From assembly GCA_001025035.1 (NCBI GenBank), contig LCZK01000002.1, positions 98,020-162,019 on the forward strand: DNA of 64,000 nt. The letters run 5' to 3'. How positions within the stretch are numbered: position 1 is the stretch's first letter; every line of letters starts with the position of its first letter. A program made the position numbers and the translations under genes. The stretch comes from Actinobacteria bacterium IMCC26207 (GTDB taxonomy: Bacteria; Actinomycetota; Acidimicrobiia; Acidimicrobiales; Microtrichaceae). The notes beneath the pieces are model-generated. The model saw nothing but the letters and a program-made list of their open reading frames with translations. It did no database searches and was not told the origin of the DNA. Shown here piece by piece: positions 49,289 to 57,322 of this stretch.

Positions 49289-50458
49289 CTAAATTGCCTC
49301 GATAAACTTGATTGCGAGGCAACCATCCTGCAGGGCTGCTGAACTGATCTCTCGCCGAGACAACGAGTCCGGAAGGGTGAGGTTTCGGCGGTGCGGCCCA
49401 ATAGAGATAAAGAGCTCGGCCCCCGCCCGAGTTAGGTCCAGATCAGCCGAATCCGCAAAGGGCAACTCAAGGGACAACACGAAGTCATCTCCCTGACGGT
49501 CTACGCGAAGTGGTCGACCTGCGACTAACCGAGCCGAAGGGTCAGCCTGCCCCCAGAGCCCATCAGCGAAGCTCGCTAGCGCCTCAAGTCCGACTACTTC
49601 ACCACCCACGTGTTCTGCTCGAAATACTGGCAAGGCACCAAAGCTTTGCTCAATTGTTTGCAGGTGAATCTGCTGCTGCTCTCGCCACTTTTCAAACCAC
49701 GGGTCGAGCGCCAGCTCGGGCAACATTCGGTTCACAATCACGGCATCAACTTGATACCCAAAGAGCGACAGATACGTGTAGGTCCGACGCGCCTCTGCAA
49801 TGACCATGGCTTCTGGGTTCATCACAAGTCGCGCAGAGGTGATCTTTGGGTCAGCAAGAATTCGCCGCACCGAGTCCAACGAATCGTACAAACGCTGACC
49901 AGCGGTGAACACTGCGTCGTCTGCAACGGGGAGCGAGGTCAACCGAGAAAGCAATGGGGAAACCAGTCGGTTAACCCTCCGAGATGCTGGGTACAACCGC
50001 TCCATGTACCAGCTCAAAATATCGGGTAAGGACAACAAGCGAATGGTCTCTGCAGTCGGAGCGCAGTCCACCACCACCACGTCGAAGAGTCCTGATTCAC
50101 AGAGGGACTCGACCTCGGTCAGCGCAAAGAGTTCGTCTAGGCCGGGAATAACAGAGAGCTCTTCGGCTTCGATGCCCTCGACGCCAGCCCAATCAAGCAC
50201 CTCCATCATCCAGACGCGAATCTCTCCCCAGTTCTCTTCTAGGCGTTCACGCGCATCCAGCTGTTGTGCCCAACACCTCGGAGCTATCTGAATGGGCTCT
50301 GTTCCAAGCTCGAGTCCCATTGAGTCGGACAGCGAGTGAGCGGGGTCTGCCGAGGTCACAATGACGCGTTGGCCCTGTTCAGCTATGCGCAGGGCAGTTG
50401 CCGCCGCAGTGGTCGTCTTTCCCACTCCACCCTTGCCTGTAAACAACAACACTCTCAT
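49289..50458 (-). CDS. ArsA/Get3-like anion-transporting ATPase homologue
   Basis: 389 residues. Deviant Walker A LFTGKGGVGKTTTAAATALR, switch I region TSADPAHSLSDSMGL, VVVVDCAPTAETIRLL (Walker B). C-terminal alpha-crystallin-like beta domain (FVLSLELPFADSADLDLTRA), as seen in actinobacterial ArsA homologues. Not evidence of arsenic resistance: no arsB/arsR is near. Start ATG overlaps the upstream membrane-protein stop (ATGA). Confidence 0.88.
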   Translation of the reverse strand: MRVLLFTGKGGVGKTTTAAATALRIAEQGQRVIVTSADPAHSLSDSMGLELGTEPIQIAPRCWAQQLDARERLEENWGEIRVWMMEVLDWAGVEGIEAEELSVIPGLDELFALTEVESLCESGLFDVVVVDCAPTAETIRLLSLPDILSWYMERLYPASRRVNRLVSPLLSRLTSLPVADDAVFTAGQRLYDSLDSVRRILADPKITSARLVMNPEAMVIAEARRTYTYLSLFGYQVDAVIVNRMLPELALDPWFEKWREQQQIHLQTIEQSFGALPVFRAEHVGGEVVGLEALASFADGLWGQADPSARLVAGRPLRVDRQGDDFVLSLELPFADSADLDLTRAGAELFISIGPHRRNLTLPDSLSRREISSAALQDGCLAIKFIEAI

Positions 50459-51024
50459 GATCTACGCCGAGCGGGCTCTGGTTGTTGAGCCGGGAACAAG
50501 CCGTAGCGAACCGCCCAAAATCCACAAAGCGATAACCCCAGCACTGGGACCAGGATGCCAAAAGCAAGCGGGGTGAATGGCCGAGCAACTGCACCACCGC
50601 AGGCAATCACTAGCTGCGCGATCAACGAACCCAGCAGACTCAACTGCACTGAGCGGGGTGCGCATCCAGATAGAAAGAACAAGCCGCCAATGCCCATCAG
50701 GTCATCTCGGCTTCGAGCCGCCGCAAGTGCAATGTCAGCAGCAAACAACAAGCTCCCCGCAGCAAAGAATCCAACTGCTACCAGAAAAAACTCGCCAATA
50801 AATTGCTTCGGATTGATGACTGCAGCAGCAGTAACCACTGCAAATACAGCTGTTGCGGACCAAGAAATAACACCGATCGCCCGCCCAGGAATACCCGCTC
50901 CGAACGCTGTATCCATACGCTCTCGCCGAGCCTCGGCCGATGCTGCTCGGTTGGCCTCGAACTCTGCCCGGGCCTGCGCCGCAGTCTGTTTTGAGGGAGT
51001 TTTCTCCTCGGGCGATGAGCTCAT
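50455..51024 (-). CDS. Hypothetical membrane protein, four helices
   Basis: 189 residues. Charged N-terminus (EEKTPSKQTAAQARAEFEAN) then four hydrophobic segments between residues 47 and 178 and a basic tail. No family recognised. ATGA overlap with the ArsA-like gene and AGAGGTCA before its ATG suggest co-expression. Confidence 0.72.
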   Translation of the reverse strand: MSSSPEEKTPSKQTAAQARAEFEANRAASAEARRERMDTAFGAGIPGRAIGVISWSATAVFAVVTAAAVINPKQFIGEFFLVAVGFFAAGSLLFAADIALAAARSRDDLMGIGGLFFLSGCAPRSVQLSLLGSLIAQLVIACGGAVARPFTPLAFGILVPVLGLSLCGFWAVRYGLFPAQQPEPARRRS

Positions 51025-51073
51025 TGACCTCTATCATGGCGGCGCTAGCAGGCCGAAGCACGTTTGAGAGCGC

Positions 51074-52312
51074 TCAGTCGCCCAACTCTGGACGCACCGA
51101 GATGGCGATTCGTTGTTTCTCTGCATCGCAGTTGGCTCGCTCAAGCAGTATCGCCGGGCGGGCTGCTCGAGTTGGCTCATCAAGGAGTTCCACTAGCCCA
51201 AGGCGCAGTGCAGCCCAAGTGGCATGGCCAACGAGCAGGTCATCTGTATGGTCCAGATAATCAGCCAAGAGCAGTTGCAGACCGGAGTTGATCGGTTGCT
51301 GAGCGTTGCCGAGCACAACCAGAGCATTCCGGCGTACATACCGCGGCTCACGTGCGGGGATGTACCAGCGTCCAACCTGGCTGAGTAGTTCCTCGTCGCT
51401 TGCCGACAGCAGCCAGTGCAGATCGATCCAGGAGCCAGGGCCCGGCTGCGGCTCGATCGCTGTTGCCTGTAAGGGTTCCGTTGTAGGCAATGACACTGGT
51501 TGTGGACTCTCGATGTTCCCAGCTGTATCGGCACGGCGGCTTGGAGGACACACCTCTTGGCATTCATCGCAGCCGTAAATACGGTCCCCGAGCGCTTCAC
51601 GAAACTCGCGAGGAAACTCACCTTGTGCCTGAAGAAGCCAGGCCAAACAGCGTCGAGCGTCGAGGACCCCAGGGGCAATGATTGCCTGAGTAGGGCATCC
51701 GTCAATGCAGCGCGAGCAGGAACCGCAGCCGTCTTCGAGTGGTGTACCCACGCTCGGCAATTCGGCATCAGTCAGGACTGATCCGAGCAAAAACCAGCTT
51801 CCCTCTCCGGGGAGCAGCACATTTGAGCTCTTGCCGTACCATCCAATGCCAGCCCGAACCGCTGCTGCACGATCGACGAGCGCATTGTCATCGGCAAGAA
51901 CAATCGCACGGTAACCCGCTGCGATGAGCTTGTCCGCAACTTTCTGCAATGCGAATCGAAGCTGCTCGTAGCTATCGACCGTGGCATAGCGGGCCACCCG
52001 CGCCGCCGGCGCTGATGGTGGATCGGGAACTGCTGTTTCGTAGCGAAAGGCCCCCACCAGCATGGACTTCACGCCCGGCAGCGACCGAGATGGATCAGTA
52101 GAGCGAGCCGGGTTTCTATAGGTGAATGCCATGTCTGCGTTCAGGCCTTGATCACGACGCTGTTCAAGAACCAGACGAGTCTCTACAAACGGTTCAGCAT
52201 CACACACACCAATTGCCGCAAGTCCATGTGACCGACCCAACGTAATGAGCTCGTCACGTAGCTGGGAGCCACTGTGGGTGTTGAGACTTGTCACCCCACC
52301 ATCGTGGCCCAC
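51074..52312 (-). CDS. queG: QueG-like epoxyqueuosine reductase
   Basis: 412 residues. DUF1730 N-terminal part, cobalamin-binding-like ALVDRAAAVRAGIGWYGKSS, two 4Fe-4S motifs (CGSCSRCIDGCPTQAI and CDECQEVCP) and C-terminal HEAT-like region REPRYVRRNALVVLGN. Final step of queuosine synthesis in tRNA. The GTG at 52312 or 52294 may be the start. No other queuosine genes are in the window. A Pro/Thr-rich insert (SPQPVSLPTTEPLQA) lies between the second cluster and the HEAT part. Confidence 0.88.
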   Translation of the reverse strand: MGHDGGVTSLNTHSGSQLRDELITLGRSHGLAAIGVCDAEPFVETRLVLEQRRDQGLNADMAFTYRNPARSTDPSRSLPGVKSMLVGAFRYETAVPDPPSAPAARVARYATVDSYEQLRFALQKVADKLIAAGYRAIVLADDNALVDRAAAVRAGIGWYGKSSNVLLPGEGSWFLLGSVLTDAELPSVGTPLEDGCGSCSRCIDGCPTQAIIAPGVLDARRCLAWLLQAQGEFPREFREALGDRIYGCDECQEVCPPSRRADTAGNIESPQPVSLPTTEPLQATAIEPQPGPGSWIDLHWLLSASDEELLSQVGRWYIPAREPRYVRRNALVVLGNAQQPINSGLQLLLADYLDHTDDLLVGHATWAALRLGLVELLDEPTRAARPAILLERANCDAEKQRIAISVRPELGD

Positions 52313-52332
52313 CCGATGGCAGAACGCGTTAC

Positions 52333-53568
52333 TTACGGCGGATCAGGTTCGAGGTATTCGCGAGCCGCACTCGCTGCCTGGTGGTCAATAGGGCCACGGG
52401 TGCGAGGGTCGATCCCGCTTCGTAACAGCACCAGGGCTGCAACTGCTGCCAAGGCCGCCAGGCTGAACCCTGCCCGATAGCCACCCATTTTTACTGATAC
52501 GCCCAGCACGGCTGCACCGATGCCCTGAGACAGGTCGAAGAAGCTGCTGATGGTGCCGACCGCCGAGCCACGCTGCGAGTCAGGCACTCCCGTGAGTGCC
52601 AGAGTCAGAACTGAGGGATATAGCAGGGACATGCCAATTGAGAAAATGATTGTGCCGAGATACAGACCGACCTTTGTTTCTACGAAGGCTATGACGATGA
52701 GCCCAGTAGCTGCCGCTGCTGTAGACAACGTGCCTGCTCGAAGTGGCCCGATTCGGTCGGGGATCTTTGCTCCGAGAATTCGGACCAACAAGATGGTGCA
52801 CCCGTACAGCAAGAACACGCTGCTCGAGTCCTCGAGGCCAACATCGCTCACGTAGAGAGGCATAAAGGCGGCGAACCCTGCCAGGCCGATCATCCCAAGA
52901 AACAGAACAAATCCAGGCGTGAGCGCTGCCCGGTTGATGAGCGGTGCCGGTTCGCCACCAGCGGGTGCGGGGACCACCGTTTCGGTTGTAAACATTCCAA
53001 AGACTGCTGAGAGCAAGGCGAATACCAGTGCTAGCGCCCAGACCCGATTGAAGTGAGTCTCGTCAAGAACGAATTCCCCCAAAGCTGGGCCAAAAGCCAA
53101 ACCGCTATAGACGGCGACTGACCAGTAGCTAATCGCTTCGCCACGCCGAGACGGCGGCGCAAGGTCGGTAATCATCGTTCCAGCGCCCACAAAGAATGCT
53201 GCCTCCCCTACTCCGCCTATGAGTCGGGCGGCCAAGAGCATCTCTGGGCCTGTCACGAGAAGGTAGAGACCCACCGAGATAGCAACAACAAGTGCACCAC
53301 CAACAATGAGAACTTTCCGACCCATTCGGTCGCCGATCCGCCCCGCGAACGGTCGGATCAGCACGGCCCCAATAGAGAACGACCCAACAAGGATTCCAAC
53401 TGCCAGCTCGCTGCCACCTAGTGGGCCGGCTACGAACAGCGGCACGATCGGCAGCAACATTCCAAGTGAAAAAAAGTAGAACAGGCCGGCCACTACGACC
53501 GTCAGAAACTGCCGAGTGATCACACGCTCAGGGGGTTGAGGGGATTGAGGGGATTTGTTTGTCAGCAC
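52333..53568 (-). CDS. MFS transporter
   Basis: 411 residues, 12 membrane helices. Motif A GRIGDRMGRKVLIVGG between helices 2 and 3; VGEAAFFVGAGTMITDLAPP and SRRGEAISYWS follow, as in drug-efflux-type MFS carriers. GTG at 53568 lies 1 bp after the DUF952 stop; the longer frame is rejected. Substrate unknown. Confidence 0.88.
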   Translation of the reverse strand: MLTNKSPQSPQPPERVITRQFLTVVVAGLFYFFSLGMLLPIVPLFVAGPLGGSELAVGILVGSFSIGAVLIRPFAGRIGDRMGRKVLIVGGALVVAISVGLYLLVTGPEMLLAARLIGGVGEAAFFVGAGTMITDLAPPSRRGEAISYWSVAVYSGLAFGPALGEFVLDETHFNRVWALALVFALLSAVFGMFTTETVVPAPAGGEPAPLINRAALTPGFVLFLGMIGLAGFAAFMPLYVSDVGLEDSSSVFLLYGCTILLVRILGAKIPDRIGPLRAGTLSTAAAATGLIVIAFVETKVGLYLGTIIFSIGMSLLYPSVLTLALTGVPDSQRGSAVGTISSFFDLSQGIGAAVLGVSVKMGGYRAGFSLAALAAVAALVLLRSGIDPRTRGPIDHQAASAAREYLEPDPP

Positions 53569-53569
53569 G

Positions 53570-53965
53570 CTAGGAGCAGAACCCAACAAGTTGTTCCGGC
53601 AAAAAGAACCGTCCGTCCTCGTCGCACGGAAAACTGATCACCTGCGTAACGGCATCTGCGTTGAGAGGTCCATACAAGTGAGGAAACAGCAACTCGTCCT
53701 CGGCAGGCACCCCGAGCTCCCAGCGCAACTCGGAGTTCAGCAAGCCCTGCTCAATCACCAGCAGAACCAGATCGCTACGCCCTAGATAATAATTGTTCGC
53801 AGGAATGAGCACTAGGTCGGGCGTGGACAGATGCATAAAACCAACTGCGTCTTGATCCGCTGCGGTGTAGCCCTGTTTGGAGTGCTTGGACTGCTTGGAC
53901 TGCTTGAAGCGTTCCACCTCGGCCTGATCGCAGATATGTAACAGCGGCGCCGGCGAAGAGGTCAT
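53570..53965 (-). CDS. DUF952 family protein
   Basis: 131 residues. HICDQAEVERFK, GYTAADQDAVGFMHLSTPDL, LVLLVIEQGLLNSELRWE and LLFPHLYGPLNADAVTQV follow the DUF952 pattern (related to a glutathione-S-transferase-like small domain). Between strand one and GYT there is a KQSKQSKHSKQ insert from a 9-bp repeat. ATGA overlap with the NYN gene. Confidence 0.85.
   Translation of the reverse strand: MTSSPAPLLHICDQAEVERFKQSKQSKHSKQGYTAADQDAVGFMHLSTPDLVLIPANNYYLGRSDLVLLVIEQGLLNSELRWELGVPAEDELLFPHLYGPLNADAVTQVISFPCDEDGRFFLPEQLVGFCS
53880..53906. repeat. 9-bp tandem repeat, 3 copies, inside DUF952 gene
   Basis: GAGTGCTTG, GACTGCTTG, GACTGCTTG in succession; encodes the KQSKQSKHS tripeptide repeat. Confidence 0.85.
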
Positions 53966-55494
53966 GAGTTGCGTGTTAGCGCCAAGAGTTGGCCCGATGA
54001 GACCACATTGGCCCCAAGTCGACGCGCACCATCTTGAACACGGCGATCAGAGCTCACCACTACCACTGGCTGATCTGTAGGCAGGCCGGCCACCATCTCC
54101 AGAATCAGATCATCTGCCTCGACCTCGGCCTTAGAAAAGTGAACCCGCACGGCGAGCGGTGCGCCTACCGCTGGTCGGCTGCCAGTTCCCTCGCCATCAA
54201 AGACAACATGAACCAGCGCCGATGTGCGCGCCTGAAGCGCAGAGAGCATGTTGAGCAGAGAACTCCTTTGCGCCGAGCCGTCAAGCTGCGGCCATGCCTC
54301 CATGGAGATGTTGTAGCCATCTGCAATGAGGATGACCTGCGGAGTGAACAGCAGTTGCTCCACCCCTTCTGGCGACCCATCAATCACTCCTCGCAAGAGG
54401 CGCAGCGGGGTTCGACGCGGTGGCCTGTGAGCCGAGCTACCAGAGTCCCCGTCACTGCTGTGCGTATCACGGCTTAGCTCGAGGATGCTGTCTGTGTGCC
54501 GATTGCCATCGCCTTGCTGTAAGGCCTGGTCTGCTTGCTCCTTGAGGCGAGCTACTGCCGGGGCAACGCTTTGCGCAACAACTGCCAACTGCTCCCCAAG
54601 CAAACTCGCAGCTAGTGCAGCCTGGCGAACTGCGGCCTCAATCCGGGTTGGGTCAACTCCGTCCCAAGGAGAAGTAGCAGTGGGGTGCGAACTCTTCGCT
54701 GCGGGGTCCTCCGCGGTTGGTTCGCCAGTGGGAGCCTGATCGGCAACAGCCTGCTCAGCTGCCGAACTCTGTGCCAGGGACAACTGAGCTTCGAGTTCGG
54801 CTATTTGTTGGGCGTCCGCTTCGGCTCTGCTAGCTGCCTGACGGGACTCTTCAAGACGAACCGCAGCGCGCTTTTCTGCTTCTTTCATGGAGCGAACAGC
54901 ATGTTGGCGTTCCTGTTCAAGACGCTGCACGCTCTCTTGTAATGCTCCGTGTTCGCCTTGCACCTGTAGCGAAGTAGCGCGCTCGACAGCGAGGGCCTCG
55001 AGCGCTGCCTGCGAAGCGTCGAGCGCTTCGGCCAATTCGCCCTTTAGTCGGGCAACCATCTCTTCTGCTTGAGCGAGTCGCCGCTCGGCCGTTCGGTCGA
55101 GCATGCCAGCAGTCTCCTCTGCCTCTTCTTCTGCTGCAGCCGCTATCAGTAGGTCCAGTTCCTCGGACCAACCATCGGGTCTATGAAGAAAGAGCCAAGA
55201 GCCGCGGCCAAGATCATCCTCGGACAAGCTGCCGGCAACACGCGTACGAAACTGCTCATCCGACTCGAGCACCTCGATCACCCTGCGGGAGGCGGCCGTC
55301 GGCAGACGCACAAAGTTCAGCAGTGGCCTGATCGCCACTGGTGGCAAGGGTGCCCCCTTTTCACGGCCGGACGCGTCCTTTTTGGCCTGAACAATTGCAC
55401 TCTCGATAGCTCTGTTCAGCAAACGGGCGCGACTGACCTGCGAGGCCTCATCGCTGCTGCTCTCAGACTCCGGATTCGGCGCCAAGCGTCTCAC
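53962..55494 (-). CDS. Coiled-coil protein with C-terminal NYN (PIN-like) RNase domain
   Basis: 510 residues. N-terminal helical domain (VAIRPLLNFVRLPTAASRRV, DLGRGSWLFLHRPDGWSEEL), coiled coil from about 125 to 255, Ser/His/Asp linker, and a NYN/YacP-like domain from about 385 (QVILIADGYNISMEAWPQL, LVHVVFDGEGTG, VEADDLILEMVAG, VVVVSSDRRVQDGARR), keeping the acidic residues of PIN-like nucleases. Likely an RNA-processing enzyme. The start overlaps the zinc-ribbon gene by 32 bp; a shorter start is possible. Confidence 0.85.
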   Translation of the reverse strand: MRRLAPNPESESSSDEASQVSRARLLNRAIESAIVQAKKDASGREKGAPLPPVAIRPLLNFVRLPTAASRRVIEVLESDEQFRTRVAGSLSEDDLGRGSWLFLHRPDGWSEELDLLIAAAAEEEAEETAGMLDRTAERRLAQAEEMVARLKGELAEALDASQAALEALAVERATSLQVQGEHGALQESVQRLEQERQHAVRSMKEAEKRAAVRLEESRQAASRAEADAQQIAELEAQLSLAQSSAAEQAVADQAPTGEPTAEDPAAKSSHPTATSPWDGVDPTRIEAAVRQAALAASLLGEQLAVVAQSVAPAVARLKEQADQALQQGDGNRHTDSILELSRDTHSSDGDSGSSAHRPPRRTPLRLLRGVIDGSPEGVEQLLFTPQVILIADGYNISMEAWPQLDGSAQRSSLLNMLSALQARTSALVHVVFDGEGTGSRPAVGAPLAVRVHFSKAEVEADDLILEMVAGLPTDQPVVVVSSDRRVQDGARRLGANVVSSGQLLALTRNS

Positions 55495-55741
55495 CGTCTA
55501 GGGGTACCGAGGGAATCTGAACCACTGATGCTGCAGTTCCGCACCAACGACAAACCACCGACTCGTACTCTTCGTCAAGCACAACTGTGTCTTCGATGCT
55601 GAGTTCTCCACCCACGGTGTAGTGATGAAACGAACGCGTACGACGCGACACCGTCACTTCAAATCGTGTCAGGTTTCCGCATGCCGTGCAGCGGTAACGG
55701 GGTGGTTCTGCATCTACAACCAGGTCAGAAGCGGTGTCCAT
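55463..55741 (-). CDS. Small zinc-ribbon protein
   Basis: 92 residues with two CxxC pairs (YRCTACGNLTRF and VVCRWCGTAAS) that should bind one zinc. No further domain. It is transcribed just upstream of the NYN gene with overlapping ends, so it may be a partner in RNA handling. Conserved look, function unknown. Confidence 0.72.
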   Translation of the reverse strand: MDTASDLVVDAEPPRYRCTACGNLTRFEVTVSRRTRSFHHYTVGGELSIEDTVVLDEEYESVVCRWCGTAASVVQIPSVPLDGETLGAESGV

Positions 55742-55767
55742 ACGGCGATGTTAGCGCTCGCACTAGG

Positions 55768-55784
55768 TCGGCAATTTTTGCCGA
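55768..55784 (-). terminator. Hairpin just after trpD
   Basis: TCGGCAA-3 nt-TTGCCGA, perfect 7-bp stem directly after the trpD stop on the minus strand. The A/T-only loop and lack of a U tail make intrinsic termination uncertain. Confidence 0.45.
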
Positions 55785-56852
55785 TCAGTTGCTCTGAGAC
55801 TGCGCAGCTTCCTGACTAGCGAGGACGAGCTTGTTCAGCACTTCAGCAGCGCGACCATCATCAATTGCAGCAGCAGCAAGTTCGACTCCTGCGGCAAGAT
55901 CCGCAGCGCAATCAGCAACCACGAGGCCTGCCGCCGCGTTGAGCACGACCATGTCTCGCAATGGTCCGGGTTCTGCAGCCAGGATTGACCGGGCCGCCGC
56001 GGCGTTCTCTTCTGGGCCACCGACACGAATCTGCTCAACCGACACGCGTGGCAGTCCAACCTGTTCGGGCTCAACTACAAACCTGCTCACCTCACCCTGA
56101 TACAGCTCCAGGACCTGTGTTGAGCCCGTAGTGGTGAGTTCATCCAAACCGCCTTCACCATGAAGCACCCATGCTCTGGTCAACCCTCGGCGCCGAAGCA
56201 CTTGTGCAATGAGTTCCATCCTCTGTGGGTCAGCAACTCCAACTACCTGACGACCAACTCGGCCGGGGTGCGAGAGCGGACCCAGCACGTTGAACACGGT
56301 AGGTACCCCAAGTTGTGCTCGAACCGGCGCAACATGGCGCATTGACGGGTGAAACACCCGAGCAAAGGCAAACCCCACTCCGGCGGCGCGCATGCAACTG
56401 AGCACCCCATCACCATCGAGTTCGACAGCAATACCCAACGCCTCGAGCAGGTCAGTTGATCCCGATGTCGAGGAGGCTTTGCGGTTTCCGTGCTTACACA
56501 CCACTGCCCCGGCGGCTGCCGCCACAATTGAAGCCATCGTGGAAACATTGAAAGCCTTGCCCGCTAGGGCTGCGGACCCACCCGTTCCAACGATGTCCAG
56601 CGTGGCCTGGGGGTCATCAAGGAGCAGCGGGGATGAGACATCGAGCATGGCGCCAACTAGCGATGCAACCTCTTCTACGGTTTCGCCCTTTATGCGAAGC
56701 GCCACAATGAATGCCGCAATTTGAGCATCCGTTGCTGTTCCTTCAAGCATGCGTTCAAGCGCAGCAGCAGCCACCTCGGGTTCAAGGTCAGTTCCTGCGA
56801 TGAGTTCGGCGATAACGCCTGGCCAAGCACCTGCTGCTGAAAACGCGCCCAT
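55785..56852 (-). CDS. trpD: Anthranilate phosphoribosyltransferase
   Basis: 355 residues. DIVGTGGSAALAGKAFNVST (PRPP-binding GTGG), VCKHGNRKASSTSGSTDLLE, NVLGPLSHPGRVGRQVVGVA. Second committed step of tryptophan synthesis. No other trp genes are near, as is common in Actinobacteria where trpD stands apart. ATG at 56852 with AAGGGGA 8 bp upstream; the upstream extension is rejected. Confidence 0.94.
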   Translation of the reverse strand: MGAFSAAGAWPGVIAELIAGTDLEPEVAAAALERMLEGTATDAQIAAFIVALRIKGETVEEVASLVGAMLDVSSPLLLDDPQATLDIVGTGGSAALAGKAFNVSTMASIVAAAAGAVVCKHGNRKASSTSGSTDLLEALGIAVELDGDGVLSCMRAAGVGFAFARVFHPSMRHVAPVRAQLGVPTVFNVLGPLSHPGRVGRQVVGVADPQRMELIAQVLRRRGLTRAWVLHGEGGLDELTTTGSTQVLELYQGEVSRFVVEPEQVGLPRVSVEQIRVGGPEENAAAARSILAAEPGPLRDMVVLNAAAGLVVADCAADLAAGVELAAAAIDDGRAAEVLNKLVLASQEAAQSQSN

Positions 56853-56952
56853 ATTGTCAGTTCCCCTTGCTATACGGTCCGATTGAGCCGGACGTCCGAT
56901 TGAGCAGAGCCGCCCGCCAGAACCGCGCCGCCTCACTGAGCAGGAAATCGAG

Positions 56953-57243
56953 CTATCCGGCTACAACTCCAGAAGAAAGCGAAGCGATCTCGTCTTCTAA
57001 AGGAAGACCCATAGTTCTAGCCCTGCGACGCCGCCGAATGATGCGTTGACGCTCCCGTTCTGTGGCACCACCCCACACACCGTTGTGCTCACGGTGAGAA
57101 ATGGCGTGCTCAAGGCAATCAGCTTGCACAGGGCACTCAGAACAGACTGATTTAGCGGGGCCAGCCTCTTCGTCAGTGACGGGATAAAAAATAATGGGAT
57201 CGATGCCCCTGCAGGCCGATCGATCTACCCATTTCAGGTCCAT
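56953..57243 (-). CDS. WhiB family Fe-S transcriptional regulator
   Basis: 96 residues. Four iron-sulfur cysteines at 11, 34, 37 and 43 (SACRG; VCSECPVQADC), the turn HNGVWGGATERER and a basic RIIRRRRRARTMG DNA-binding tail. WhiB1/WhiB-type by length. ATG at 57243 gives the conserved MDLKWVDRSACRG start. Between trpD and the divergent glpD. Confidence 0.94.
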   Translation of the reverse strand: MDLKWVDRSACRGIDPIIFYPVTDEEAGPAKSVCSECPVQADCLEHAISHREHNGVWGGATERERQRIIRRRRRARTMGLPLEDEIASLSSGVVAG

Positions 57244-57322
57244 GGGGGTGATTCTGCCCCTGTCACAGCCTGATGTCCAAGTGAGTAACAAAATTCGCTA
57301 GTTTCCCTGCCCCTGATAGGCC

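Noticed and set aside
49289..50458. Arsenic resistance gene arsA
   Set aside because: No arsB, arsC or arsR nearby and the C-terminal crystallin-like domain points to the general ArsA/Get3-like group.
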